Positions 1 through 12,089 of a stretch of 64,000 nucleotides of DNA are shown piece after piece. Source of the DNA: Oceanobacillus sp. Castelsardo (lineage in GTDB: Bacteria; Bacillota; Bacilli; Bacillales; Amphibacillaceae); NCBI RefSeq assembly GCF_001659985.1, contig NZ_LYCS01000001.1, forward strand, positions 620,001-684,000, read 5' to 3'. The notes below the pieces were generated by a model. That model saw only the letters and a program-made list of their open reading frames with translations. It had not been told where the DNA came from and did not search any database. The translations under genes and the position numbers were made by a program. Within the stretch, counting starts at the first letter, position 1; each line of letters opens with the position of its first letter.

Positions 1-716
1 GCTAATCGTCTTTCTAGTGGGGTTGGACTTTTCTTAGTATTGGCCATCAATGAAGCGATTTGGCCCATAACCGTGTTCATACCTATTCCAACAACAACAC
101 CAATTCCTGATCCTCTTGTAACAAGTGTTCCCATAAATCCCATATTTACCTGGTCTTGGGCATCTAAATGTTCTTTACGAATGGCACTTGCATGTTTAAC
201 TACTGGAAGTGACTCCCCAGTAAGAGCGGATTCTTCTGTTTCCATACTATTCGACTTTGTAATTCGTACATCTGCGGGAACTCGATCCCCACTATTCATT
301 CGAACAATATCTCCAACTACTACCTCTTTTGAAGGAACCTTCTCCCATTTTCCGTCACGAAGAACATTTGCCATTGGTGCAGATAGTTCCTTAAGTTTTT
401 CCAATGACTTTTCTGCCTTTTGCTCTTGAAAATAACCGATAAGCCCATTTACTAATACTATGATCATAATCGCAATGGCATCGACATATTCCCCAAGCAA
501 TCCAGCAATCAATGTAGCCGCAAGCAATACTATGACCATAAAATCTTGAAACTGTTTTAAGAAAATAAGCCATTTTGGTGTATGTTTTTGTGATTTAAGC
601 TCGTTTTCACCATATTGTTTCCGACGTTCCTGTACTTGTTTTTCATTCAATCCTTTACTTGATAAAACATGTAACTTTTGTTCTACCTTTTCTACATCTA
701 ATTGATACCACTTCAT
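1..716 (-). CDS. Calcium-transporting P-type ATPase, N-terminal part (YloB-like), cut by window edge
   Basis: The first ~238 codons of a P2A-type cation ATPase that continues past the left edge. Translating from the ATG at 716 gives a cation-ATPase N domain, two early membrane segments (about residues 56-95) and the actuator domain with the dephosphorylation motif TGES (in ALTGESLP). The phosphorylation DKTGT motif and the ion sites lie outside the window. The start follows a strong GGAGG at 7 bases. A TATAAT-like -10 on the minus strand lies at 735-740. In B. subtilis yloB neighbours rqcH (yloA), as here, although here the two are divergent. By homology it pumps Ca2+ (or a similar divalent cation) out of the cytoplasm. 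Substrate is inferred from family and context. Confidence 0.85.
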   Translation of the reverse strand, partial: MKWYQLDVEKVEQKLHVLSSKGLNEKQVQERRKQYGENELKSQKHTPKWLIFLKQFQDFMVIVLLAATLIAGLLGEYVDAIAIMIIVLVNGLIGYFQEQKAEKSLEKLKELSAPMANVLRDGKWEKVPSKEVVVGDIVRMNSGDRVPADVRITKSNSMETEESALTGESLPVVKHASAIRKEHLDAQDQVNMGFMGTLVTRGSGIGVVVGIGMNTVMGQIASLMANTKKSPTPLERRL

Positions 717-826
717 CCTCATTCCTCCGCGATCATTATAGTACATGAAATTCTTCCATAGCTCTATCTGATATCTATGCATACTTGTCCTAAAAAATGC
801 TATAATTGCACATGGAGGTGAATCAA

Positions 827-2530
827 ATGCCATTTGATGGTATTGTCACTAGAGCTGTTACAGAAGAATTAAAAAAGGAACTTATACCTGGAAGGATTAC
901 GAAAATATATCAACCAACTCCAACTGAACTTGTTTTCACCGTTCGTAGTAAGGGTAAAAATCATTCATTATTGTTATCCATTCACCCTACTTATGCTCGC
1001 TTTCATATAACAGAAGATATATACAAAAACCCTAAAGAACCACCTATGTTTTGTATGATATTAAGGAAATATTTATCAGGGGCAATTATTGAAGCGATAG
1101 ACCAAAAAGGGATGGAACGAATTATAACGTTTACCATACAATCTAAAAATGAAATTGGAGATATTAGTCAAAAATTACTCATTTTTGAGCTAATGGGTAA
1201 GCACAGTAATGTAATGCTTGTCGATAAAGAAAAAGGACATATTTTGGACAGTTTCAAACACATCTCTATAGCACAAAATAGACATCGAACTATTTTACCG
1301 GGACAAAAATATATATTGCCCCCTAATCAAAATAAATTAAATCCATTAGAAATTAATGGTGAAGATTTTATTAAACGTTTAGATTTTAATGCTGGAAAAA
1401 TGGAAATGCAGTTTGTTGAAACATTAGAAGGATTTTCGCCTTTTATTGCTAGGGAGCTATTACATCGGATTGATTTAGGTTCCACCTCTGTTTATATGGA
1501 TACATTTGACAAGATAAAAGAACAATTAATCGATAACAAATATGTACCCGCGATTTATCGAAACAATAAAGAAGACTTTCACGTAATCCCTATCTCATCA
1601 TTTTCGGGAGATGTAGAGTCATTCGAAGATGTGAATAAAATGCTTGATGCTTTTTACTCAGGTAAAGCAGAGCGAGATCGGGTTAAACAACAAGCAAAGG
1701 ATTTATACCGATTTATCCATAATGAAAAAAACAAAAATGAAAGAAAATTAAAGAAACACGAAAAAACAATAAAAAAAGCAGAGAATGCCGAGGAGTATCA
1801 ACGACTAGGGGAATTACTTACAGCTCACATGCACCTAATTTCCAAAGGGGATAAAGAAGTAAAAGTTTTAGATTATTATGATCCAGAACAAAAGGAACGA
1901 ATGATTTCTATAAATCCTAATAAATCACCTAGTGAAAATGCCCAAAATTACTTTAAAACGTATCACAAATTAAAAACATCAAAACATGTCGTTGAAAAAG
2001 AAATAGAAAAAACGAAAGAGGAAATTTCTTATTTTGATCAATTGCTACAACAAATGGATGTTGCGGGAGTAGAGGATATTGAAGATATACGAGAGGAATT
2101 AAGGGAAGAAGGTTATTTGAAGAAACAAAGGAAAGATAAAAAGAAAAACAAGCCTTCTAAACCAGTTCTTGAAAAGTATATATCTTCCGATGGTACAGAA
2201 ATACTTGTTGGGAAAAATAATAAACAAAATGAATACTTAACGATGCGATTAGCACGACGGGATGAAATATGGCTTCACACGAAAGATATCCCAGGTTCAC
2301 ATGTCATTATTCGTTCACCTGAACCAAGTCAAAAAACATTGGAAGAAGCAGCGGTCATTGCAGCATATTTCAGTAAATCCCAGAACTCTTCTACCGTCCC
2401 CGTAGATTATACAAAGGTAAGACACGTTAAAAAACCAAATGGAGCAAAACCAGGCTTCGTCATATATGAAAATCAGAAAACGTTATTCGTAACACCTTCC
2501 AAGGAAAATGTTGATCGTTTAAGAGCTTAA
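827..2530 (+). CDS. rqcH: Rqc2 homolog RqcH, ribosome quality control (NFACT protein)
   Basis: 567 aa, full length for the family. It binds stalled, split 50S subunits carrying peptidyl-tRNA and recruits tRNA-Ala to add C-terminal alanine tails that mark the peptide for degradation. NFACT-N spans about residues 1-270, a charged coiled coil about 290-430, and NFACT-R about 450-550 (motifs ARRDEIWLHTKDIPGSHV and DYTKVRHVKKPNGAKPGF). The start is the ATG at 827, behind GGAGGTG; an upstream in-frame TTG at 806 lies before this ribosome site and is rejected. Residues 97-98 read E-R where B. subtilis RqcH, as I recall it, has D97-R98, a motif needed for tRNA recruitment. The gene converges on the LysR gene and shares a terminator with it. 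Confidence 0.95.
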   Translation: MPFDGIVTRAVTEELKKELIPGRITKIYQPTPTELVFTVRSKGKNHSLLLSIHPTYARFHITEDIYKNPKEPPMFCMILRKYLSGAIIEAIDQKGMERIITFTIQSKNEIGDISQKLLIFELMGKHSNVMLVDKEKGHILDSFKHISIAQNRHRTILPGQKYILPPNQNKLNPLEINGEDFIKRLDFNAGKMEMQFVETLEGFSPFIARELLHRIDLGSTSVYMDTFDKIKEQLIDNKYVPAIYRNNKEDFHVIPISSFSGDVESFEDVNKMLDAFYSGKAERDRVKQQAKDLYRFIHNEKNKNERKLKKHEKTIKKAENAEEYQRLGELLTAHMHLISKGDKEVKVLDYYDPEQKERMISINPNKSPSENAQNYFKTYHKLKTSKHVVEKEIEKTKEEISYFDQLLQQMDVAGVEDIEDIREELREEGYLKKQRKDKKKNKPSKPVLEKYISSDGTEILVGKNNKQNEYLTMRLARRDEIWLHTKDIPGSHVIIRSPEPSQKTLEEAAVIAAYFSKSQNSSTVPVDYTKVRHVKKPNGAKPGFVIYENQKTLFVTPSKENVDRLRA

Positions 2531-2565
2531 AAAGCAAGCATTCTAGTTAGGAATGCTTGCTTTTT
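2529..2565. terminator. Bidirectional terminator between rqcH and the LysR gene
   Basis: A perfect 15 bp inverted repeat (2529-2543 and 2551-2565) around a 7-base loop. The arms are A-rich outside and T-rich on the other side, so the hairpin works in both directions. The rqcH stop overlaps the left arm and the LysR stop codon (2547-2549) lies in the loop. Confidence 0.85.
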
Positions 2566-3422
2566 AAATATTTTGTAGAAGTTAATGCAGTAATAAAATG
2601 GTCCACTTGAGGTAATTGTCTTACCCCTTCTTGAAAACAAATCCATGTATCACGTGTAACCGGCTTCCCATCTAATTTTAATGGTACATTCGGATACTCC
2701 TCTTTCATTGAATCCGATACACTCTCCGGCAATACTGCCATTCCAATTCCCTGTTTCATAAACTGCTTACACGTCTCAATTTGATCCACCGTCATCATTT
2801 TTAATGGCTTAATTTTATCTTGATGAAAATATAGCCAATTATCAACTTGGTCATGCATGCTATCATCACTGCTAAATGAGATTAGCGGGCGTTCCTTTAA
2901 TTTGTCTTTGGGAAATTCCTCCGTATCAAAAATATATAAAGGGTCAGAAAACAAGTGAATGCAAGTACTGTTTTTTAATTTTTGTCCACGGATAATGCTC
3001 ACATGGTATTTATTAAAATTTCTCATGATGTCTTCACTAATACCCGTGACTAAGTCAATCGTTACTTTTGGAAACTTTGTTGTATATTCTCCCAAGATAC
3101 CTGGTAAAAATCGTTGACTTATAAGGGAGGAACAAGCAATCGATAATGTTCCTTGTACATCATGACTCGATTTAGCCAATTCATTTTTTAATTTCTTTTC
3201 TTTTTCAACAATTTCTTTCGCATAATTTAATATGATTTCACCACTTGGTGTTGGAATAAGTTCTTTAGATGTACGAATGAATATTTGTTCTCCAAAATAT
3301 TCTTCCATATATTTTAACCTTTGCGTTACAGCTGGTTGAGAAACTAAAATAACTTTGGCTGTTCCCCTGATTGTTCCAATTTCATTCAACTTTAATAGTA
3401 ATTCATAATCTTCTATTTTCAT
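2547..3422 (-). CDS. LysR-family transcriptional regulator
   Basis: 291 aa, normal length for the family. An N-terminal winged helix-turn-helix (about residues 1-60, with SQPAVTQRLKYMEEYFG as recognition helix and wing) is followed by a linker helix and a two-lobe periplasmic-binding-like effector domain (about 90-285). The start is the ATG at 3422 behind AAAGGA, with its own sigma-A promoter at 3458-3486. It lies immediately downstream of the pyr operon but has its own promoter. In B. subtilis this side of pyrE holds cysH and other sulfate assimilation genes, absent here. Effector and target genes cannot be told from the sequence; no divergently transcribed partner is present, which is unusual for the family. 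Confidence 0.85.
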   Translation of the reverse strand: MKIEDYELLLKLNEIGTIRGTAKVILVSQPAVTQRLKYMEEYFGEQIFIRTSKELIPTPSGEIILNYAKEIVEKEKKLKNELAKSSHDVQGTLSIACSSLISQRFLPGILGEYTTKFPKVTIDLVTGISEDIMRNFNKYHVSIIRGQKLKNSTCIHLFSDPLYIFDTEEFPKDKLKERPLISFSSDDSMHDQVDNWLYFHQDKIKPLKMMTVDQIETCKQFMKQGIGMAVLPESVSDSMKEEYPNVPLKLDGKPVTRDTWICFQEGVRQLPQVDHFITALTSTKYLKSKHS

Positions 3423-3457
3423 AGCGGTCTATCCTTTAATCACATTATTTATAACTA

Positions 3458-3486
3458 ATTATATAGGATATATTTGCTTAATCCAA
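3458..3486 (-). promoter_or_regulatory. Sigma-A promoter of the LysR gene
   Basis: A perfect TATAAT -10 (3458-3463), a 17-base spacer and a TTGGAT -35 (3481-3486) on the minus strand, with the ATG about 36 bases downstream. Confidence 0.6.
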
Positions 3487-3493
3487 TATCATA

Positions 3494-3532
3494 ATAAAGA
3501 AACGTCCATGTGAACACAGTGTCCCATGAACG
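3494..3532 (-). terminator. Terminator of the pyr operon
   Basis: Minus-strand hairpin directly after pyrE with 8 bp outer arms (3503-3510 and 3525-3532, one G-U pair) plus an inner ACAC/GTGT pairing, followed by TTTCTTTATT. Confidence 0.6.
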
Positions 3533-3539
3533 CTTGTTA

Positions 3540-4150
3540 TTATAGATTATCACGCCACTCCAGTAATTCATTCTTTTGTTGACTATTTAATTTACCATCC
3601 TCTAGTAATGCACTAATTAATTCATCAAAATTGGTTATCGTTGAAAAAGAAAGATTTGCAGCTTCAAATTGTTGCGTTGATTTTTCCAAACCATACGTAA
3701 AAATAGCAAATACGTCTAAAATCTTAGCACCTACTTTTTCGAGAGCCTTTGCTGATTCAATGGAAGAACCACCAGTTGATATGAGATCTTCAATGACCAA
3801 CACCTTTTGTCCTTCTTTAATTTCCCCTTCAATTTGGTTACCTTTTCCGTGGCCTTTCGGTTTAGAACGTACATATACCATTGGAAGGTCTAAACTTTCA
3901 GCCAACCAAGCAGCATGAGGAATACCCGCCGTAGCACAACCGGCAATAACTTCAGGTTTTTCATCCATTTCTTCTATTTTTTGAACAAATGCCTCCACAA
4001 TTTTTTTACGTATCGCCGGGTGAGACATCGTTAATCTATTATCACAATAAATTGGTGATTTAATACCTGAAGTCCAAGTAAAGTATTCGTTCGGATTAAT
4101 TTGTACTGCTTTAATTTCTAATAAATCACGTGCTATTTCATGACTTAATG

Positions 4151-4154
<4 letters not shown>
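3540..4154 (-). CDS. pyrE: Orotate phosphoribosyltransferase
   Basis: 204 aa. Joins orotate to PRPP to make OMP, the fifth step of de novo pyrimidine synthesis. The PRPP-binding loop reads [14 protein letters not shown], and the N-terminal [12 protein letters not shown] is typical of bacterial PyrE. The start is the ATG at 4154: it forms an ATGA overlap with the pyrF stop and sits behind AAAGGAG. An in-frame GTG at 4166 touches the ribosome site and is rejected. It is the last gene of the pyr operon, followed by a terminator, and is expected to be under PyrR attenuation with the rest of the operon. Confidence 0.95.
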
Positions 4155-6510
<2,356 letters not shown>

Positions 6511-6514
<4 letters not shown>

Positions 6515-9500
6515 AGTACCACTACCTCTTTATCTGTCATTGGTTTAGCACTGAAAGTTGTAGAATCAATCACGTTTAAAATTGCATTTGCCGTGTCTAA
6601 ATTAGTTAAGCAAGGAATGCCGTGTTCTACAGATTGTCTACGTATTAGGAATCCATCCGAACGTGTTTTTTTACCGGAGTTTAATGTATTAATAACAAAT
6701 TGTACGTGTCCACTTTCAATCGTAGAGAGGACATTTGGCTTAGTAGAACCAACCTTTTCAACTTTTGTTACTGGTATTGCAAATTGTCCTAAATACTCTG
6801 CTGTTCCCTTCGTTGCATACAGTTGGAATCCAAGTTGATCAAATCGTTCCGCAATTTCTCTAACTTCTTCCTTATCTTTATCTGCTACCGTTAAAAGAAC
6901 TCCTCCTTCTTGTGGAATCTTAATCCCAGAAGCAATCAATCCTTTATATAGTGCTTTTTCTAATGTCTTATCATAACCAATCGCTTCACCAGTAGATTTC
7001 ATTTCAGGCCCTAAGATTGTATCGACACTTCTAAGTTTTTCAAATGAGAAGACAGGAATCTTCACTGATACAAGATCTTGTTCTGGTAGAATACCAGTCT
7101 CATATCCCAAATCTACTAACTTAGTGCCTAAGATACATTTAGTAGCAATATTAGCCATCGTTACACCAGTTATTTTACTTAAGAATGGAATGGTTCTACT
7201 TGCTCTTGGGTTAACTTCAAGAATATAAACATCCTCATCGCGAATAATGAATTGAATGTTGATAAGCCCTTTTACTGCTAAAGCTTCCGAAATCAATTTC
7301 GCTGCAGATAAACATTTTTCTTTCACCGTTTGACTAATTCTTTGCGGTGGGTAGACAGCCATGGAGTCACCAGAGTGGACCCCGGCACGTTCAATATGTT
7401 CCATAATACCTGGAATGATAGTTGTCTCACCATCACTGATAGCATCTACTTCCACTTCAATCCCAGTTAAGTATTTATCAATTAAGATAGGATGTTCTGG
7501 ATCAACCTTATCCGATTTTTGTAAGTAGTTTTGAAGTTCTTCGTCACTGTACACGATTTCCATTTTACTTCCACCAATTACATAGGATGGGCGAACTAAT
7601 ACTGGATATCCAATATTTTTAGCAACGTCAATTGCTTGGTCAAGTTTACGCACTGCTTTACCTGTTGGACGAAGTAAGTCGAGTTCATCAAGAAGTTCCT
7701 CAAATTTATCTCGGTCTTCCGCACGGTCAATCGATTCGAGTGAAGTTCCTAATAGTTGAACCCCTCTTCTTTCCAATCCGGCTGCAAGATTAATCGCTGT
7801 TTGTCCACCGAACTGAACGATAACTCCTTCAGGTTTTTCCAAATTCACGACATGCATCACATCTTCTAAAGTTAGTGGTTCAAAATATAACTTATCCGAA
7901 ACACTAAAGTCTGTTGAAACTGTTTCTGGGTTATTGTTCATAATAATCGCTTCATAACCCATTTCCTTAATCGCCAATACGGAATGTACAGTAGCATAGT
8001 CAAATTCTATACCTTGTCCAATACGAATAGGCCCAGAACCTAACACAAGAATTTTCTTTCTATCCGATACGATAGATTCATTTTCTTCTTCATAAGTACT
8101 ATAAAAATAAGGTGTTTCAGATTCAAATTCTGCTGCACACGTATCTACCATTTTATAAACTGGTGTTATTTTTTCTTGCACTCTAAATTCATATACTTCA
8201 TCAAGCGTAACTCCCCATAATCTTGCAATTTGCGCATCCGCTACACCAAATTCCTTTGCTTTTTCAACGATATCTTTAGAAAATCGATTCACTTTTATTT
8301 CCATTTCAAATTCTATAAGATTATGAATTTTTTCTAAGAAAAAGCGATCAATCTTCGTTAAATCAAATAGTTCTTCAACAGTCATTCCACGACGGAAGGC
8401 TTCCGCAATAACAAATATTCTCTCATCATCTGCTTTTTTAAGACGTTTCACAAGAACATCTTTTTCTTCTTTCACTAAACTTCTTAACCAAAGCTCTTCT
8501 GTACCACTTTCTAATGAACGAATTCCTTTTAATAAAGCTTCTTCAAAGTTACGACCTATCCCCATGACTTCCCCGGTCGCTTTCATTTGTGTTCCCAATG
8601 TACGGTCACCTCGGTTGAATTTATCAAATGGAAAGCGAGGAAGTTTTGAAACAACGTAATCTAATGCTGGCTCGAACATGGCGTAAGTTTTGCCGGTAAT
8701 CGGATTAATAATTTCATCTAGCGTGTAACCAACGGCTATTTTTGAAGCTACTTTTGCAATTGGATAACCTGTAGCTTTCGATGCTAGTGCAGAGGATCTG
8801 CTAACCCTTGGGTTTACTTCTATTACATAGTAGTTAAAACTATATGGGTCAAGAGCCAATTGAACATTACATCCACCTTCTATTTGTAGAGCACGAATGA
8901 TTTTTAATGACGCATTACGTAGAAGATGATATTCGCGATCGCTAAGTGTTTGTGATGGTGCAACAACGATGGAATCTCCAGTATGAATTCCAACAGGATC
9001 TACATTTTCCATGTTGCAAATAACGATTGCTTGGTCATTTTTATCCCGTATTACTTCATATTCAATTTCTTTATACCCCGCAATATTTCTTTCGATTAAA
9101 CACTGGTTAACTGGTGAAAGAGATAATCCATTTTTTGTAATTTCCATTAATTCCTCTTTGTTGTAGCACATTCCCCCACCGGTACCACCTAGTGTATATG
9201 CCGGACGAACAATTAGTGGATATCCAATTTCATTTGCAAAATCCACCGCCTCTTCCACCGTATGAACAATGCTACTCTCAGGAACTGGTTCATTAATTTC
9301 ATTCATTAAGTTCCTGAATTGCTCACGATCTTCGGCTTTTTCAATGGCTTCTAAAGAAGATCCTAATAAAGTGACATTATATTTTTTTAAAACACCTGAT
9401 TTTTCTAGAGTCATTGCTAAATTTAAACCGGTTTGTCCACCAAGTGTCGGCAGAAGTGCATCTGGTTTTTCTTTACGAATAATTTTCGTCAAAAATTCTA

Positions 9501-9711
9501 CAGTTAGTGGCTCCATGTATACTTTATCCGCAACTGTATTATCTGTCATAATTGTAGCTGGATTAGAGTTTGCCAGGATTACGGTATATCCTTCCTCTTT
9601 TAGCGACTGGCAAGCTTGTGTTCCGGAATAATCAAATTCAGCTGCTTGCCCAATCACGATAGGTCCAGATCCGATAACAAGAATTTTTTCGATAGCAGTA
9701 TTTTTAGGCAT
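6511..9711 (-). CDS. carB: Carbamoyl-phosphate synthase large subunit (pyrimidine operon)
   Basis: 1066 aa, full length. Two homologous ATP-grasp halves are visible, each opening with a GSGP nucleotide motif ([19 protein letters not shown] near residue 14; [15 protein letters not shown] near 560). Between them lies the oligomerisation region, and a C-terminal MGS-like allosteric domain follows from about residue 930. It makes carbamoyl phosphate from bicarbonate, two ATP and ammonia, the ammonia normally channelled from CarA. The start overlaps carA by 8 bases. In B. subtilis the equivalent is PyrAB. Its partner CarA here has a changed active site, so the ammonia source for this subunit is open. 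Confidence 0.96.
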
Positions 9712-10804
9712 TTAACTCAACCTCTTTCTTGCTGTAATTTTCTTTCATCATTTCAACGTATTTATCAAATAAGAAATTTGTATCTTCAGGACCAGGTGAT
9801 GCTTCAGGATGATACTGAACAGAGAATACAGGATAAAGTTGGTGACGGATACCCTCTACTGATTGATCATTTAATGAAAGTTGAGTTGGTTCTAGTCCTG
9901 TACCATCTAATGAATCCAATTTCACTGTATAGCCATGATTTTGTGATGTTAAATACGTCCTATTTTTATGTATATCTTTAACCGGATGACTAGACCCGCG
10001 ATGTCCTACCTTTAATTTTTCCGTATCTGCTCCATTTGCGAGTGCTATTAATTGATGGCCTAAACCAATTCCGAAAATAGGTGCTTTTCCAAAAACTTCT
10101 CTTATCATCTCAATTGCTTCCGGAACATCTTTTGGATTCCCAGGTCCATTTGTCAACATAATTCCATCCGGTTTTAATCTTAAAATATTTTCAGCACTAT
10201 AGTTATAAGGGACAACCGTTATATGACAATCTCTTTTTGTTAATTCCCTTAAAATGCCATGCTTCACACCAAAATCTACGACAACTACGCGTTCCCCACG
10301 CCCTGGTACAACATAAGGTTTAACAGTAGATGTTTGTTTAACTTGATCATTCGGTAATTTCATATTTTTAAGTTCTGAAACAATTTCTTCTATCGAGTAT
10401 TCTAAATTAGTAATCATAGCTTTCATCGTTCCATTTTCACGGATTACTCTTGTTAACTTTCGTGTATCAATCCCTGAAATCCCAGGAATATGATGAGCTT
10501 TTAAGAAATGATCTAAGCTTTCATCACTTCTGAAATTAGATGGTGAGGTACTTACTTCCTTAACAACTAGTCCGTGAATAAAAGGGGTAATGGTTTCAAA
10601 ATCATCTCTATTGATCCCATAATTTCCAATTAAAGGGTATGTCATAGTAATGATTTGTCCATAATTAGATGGATTTGAAATTAATTCTTGATAACCGGTC
10701 ATTCCGGTATTAAATACGATTTCTCCAGATTTAGAATGCTCACTTCCAAATCCTTCCCCTACAAAAAATGATCCATCTTCTAAAATTAATTGTCGTTTAG
10801 CCAT
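9704..10804 (-). CDS. carA: Carbamoyl-phosphate synthase small subunit with Cys-to-Gly change at the glutaminase nucleophile
   Basis: 366 aa. The N-terminal CarA domain (about 1-150) and class I glutamine amidotransferase domain (about 170-355) are both complete. The nucleophile elbow, normally G-I-C-L-G-H-Q, reads GIGLGHQ: codon 247 (10064-10066) is GGT, not TGT. The other triad residues are intact in [11 protein letters not shown] (His, Glu), as are TNGPGNP and SQNHGY. The gene is otherwise undamaged and sits in frame inside the operon, so a random wreck is unlikely. Without the cysteine, glutamine hydrolysis should fail and the complex would rely on free ammonia. The start is the ATG at 10804 behind GAGGAGG; an upstream in-frame codon at 10822 is rejected. 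Confidence 0.93.
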   Translation of the reverse strand: MAKRQLILEDGSFFVGEGFGSEHSKSGEIVFNTGMTGYQELISNPSNYGQIITMTYPLIGNYGINRDDFETITPFIHGLVVKEVSTSPSNFRSDESLDHFLKAHHIPGISGIDTRKLTRVIRENGTMKAMITNLEYSIEEIVSELKNMKLPNDQVKQTSTVKPYVVPGRGERVVVVDFGVKHGILRELTKRDCHITVVPYNYSAENILRLKPDGIMLTNGPGNPKDVPEAIEMIREVFGKAPIFGIGLGHQLIALANGADTEKLKVGHRGSSHPVKDIHKNRTYLTSQNHGYTVKLDSLDGTGLEPTQLSLNDQSVEGIRHQLYPVFSVQYHPEASPGPEDTNFLFDKYVEMMKENYSKKEVELNA

Positions 10805-12089
10805 GTTGTATTTCCTCCTCATCTATATAACGAACTTCTCCATCAACCATCGTTAAGATTGGTTGTGCCTTTACTTCCCAATTATGAAATGGAGTGTTTT
10901 TTCCTTTAGAATAGAAAGTGTTTTTATCAATTACACTATTTTTATCTAAATTTACTACCGTAATATCTGCTATGGCATTTTCTTCTAGTCTGCCATATGG
11001 TAATCCAAAAACTTCCGCAGGCTTAATTGTCATCCAATCTACTAACTGATTAAGAGTAACTTTATTTGTTAAAACTAGATTAGTGTAAAGTAGCGGAAAA
11101 GCTGTTTCCAATCCTACAATTCCAAATGGAGCCTTTAACATACCTTGTTCCTTTTCATCAGCCGAGTGTGGTGCATGGTCAGTTGCAATGATATCAATTG
11201 TCCCATCGAGTAAGCCTTCTAGTAATGCCTGTTGATCTTCTTTTGCACGAAGTGGAGGGTTCATTTTGAAATCTCCGGAATCTGCTTTAATAGCCTCTTC
11301 ATTCAATATAAGGTGGTGTGGTGATACTTCAGCTGTTACATGAATTCCAGCTCTCTTCGCGTCACGGATTACGCGTACAGATTCTTTTGTGCTAACATGG
11401 CAGACATGGTAATGACAGCCTGTTGCTTCAGCTAATAATACATCACGTGCAATTTGAACGGATTCACTTAACGATGGGATTCCAGGAAGATTAAGAGCTT
11501 TACTTACTTTCCCATCATGAACAACTCCACCATAGACGATCGAATTATCTTCACAATGGGCTACAATAGGACGTCCTGCTTTTTTAGCACGTTTCATTGC
11601 TTGTAACATGAAATCCGCAGTTTGAATTCCTACACCATCATCCGTAAAGGCGAATACTCCTAACTCGGCAAGTCTTTCAAATTCTACTAACTCTTTACCT
11701 TTTAAGCCCTTTGTAATTGCAGCATAAGGTAGTACACGAACTTGTGCATCTTCCTTTATTTTGTCCAATAAAGCTTTAACTGTTTCTACATTATCTGGAA
11801 CTGGGTTTGTATTAGGCATCGAACAAACAGTAGTATACCCTCCCCGAGCTGCAGCCTTTGTACCAGTTAGGATAGTCTCTTTATGTTCTCCACCTGGTTC
11901 TCTTAAGTGTATGTGAACATCGATAAAACCTGGTAATACTAGATTACCCTTCATATCCATTTCACGGTCAGCTATCTCAGTTACAGAGGAATTTATTTCT
12001 TTAATTTGTTTATTTTCAATTAAAATTTCGCAGTTCTCTAATTTATTTGATGACAGTAAACGTTTGGCGTTCTTTAAAATGATTTTCAT
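10797..12089 (-). CDS. pyrC: Dihydroorotase, class I
   Basis: 430 aa. Closes carbamoyl aspartate to dihydroorotate. The zinc-binding His-x-His is in DVHIHLREPG (H59, H61), other metal histidines are in IVAHCED and YHVCHVST, and the catalytic Asp is in ATDHAPHS near residue 305. It belongs to the class I (hydantoinase-like, ~430 aa) group as in B. subtilis. The ATG at 12089 lies 47 bases inside pyrB, behind GTGGGGGA, and the stop overlaps carA by 8 bases. Confidence 0.96.
   Translation of the reverse strand: MKIILKNAKRLLSSNKLENCEILIENKQIKEINSSVTEIADREMDMKGNLVLPGFIDVHIHLREPGGEHKETILTGTKAAARGGYTTVCSMPNTNPVPDNVETVKALLDKIKEDAQVRVLPYAAITKGLKGKELVEFERLAELGVFAFTDDGVGIQTADFMLQAMKRAKKAGRPIVAHCEDNSIVYGGVVHDGKVSKALNLPGIPSLSESVQIARDVLLAEATGCHYHVCHVSTKESVRVIRDAKRAGIHVTAEVSPHHLILNEEAIKADSGDFKMNPPLRAKEDQQALLEGLLDGTIDIIATDHAPHSADEKEQGMLKAPFGIVGLETAFPLLYTNLVLTNKVTLNQLVDWMTIKPAEVFGLPYGRLEENAIADITVVNLDKNSVIDKNTFYSKGKNTPFHNWEVKAQPILTMVDGEVRYIDEEEIQHG

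Noticed and set aside
40-429. 129-codon plus-strand ORF and a 60-codon minus-strand ORF at 391-573
   Set aside because: Both are out-of-frame shadows of the P-type ATPase, whose frame runs unbroken from 716 to the window edge with TGES and a good ribosome site.
785-806. rqcH promoter TTGTCC / TATAAT
   Set aside because: TATAAT is present at 801-806 but TTGTCC is only 10 bases away, and the start site would leave almost no leader; box pair not supported.
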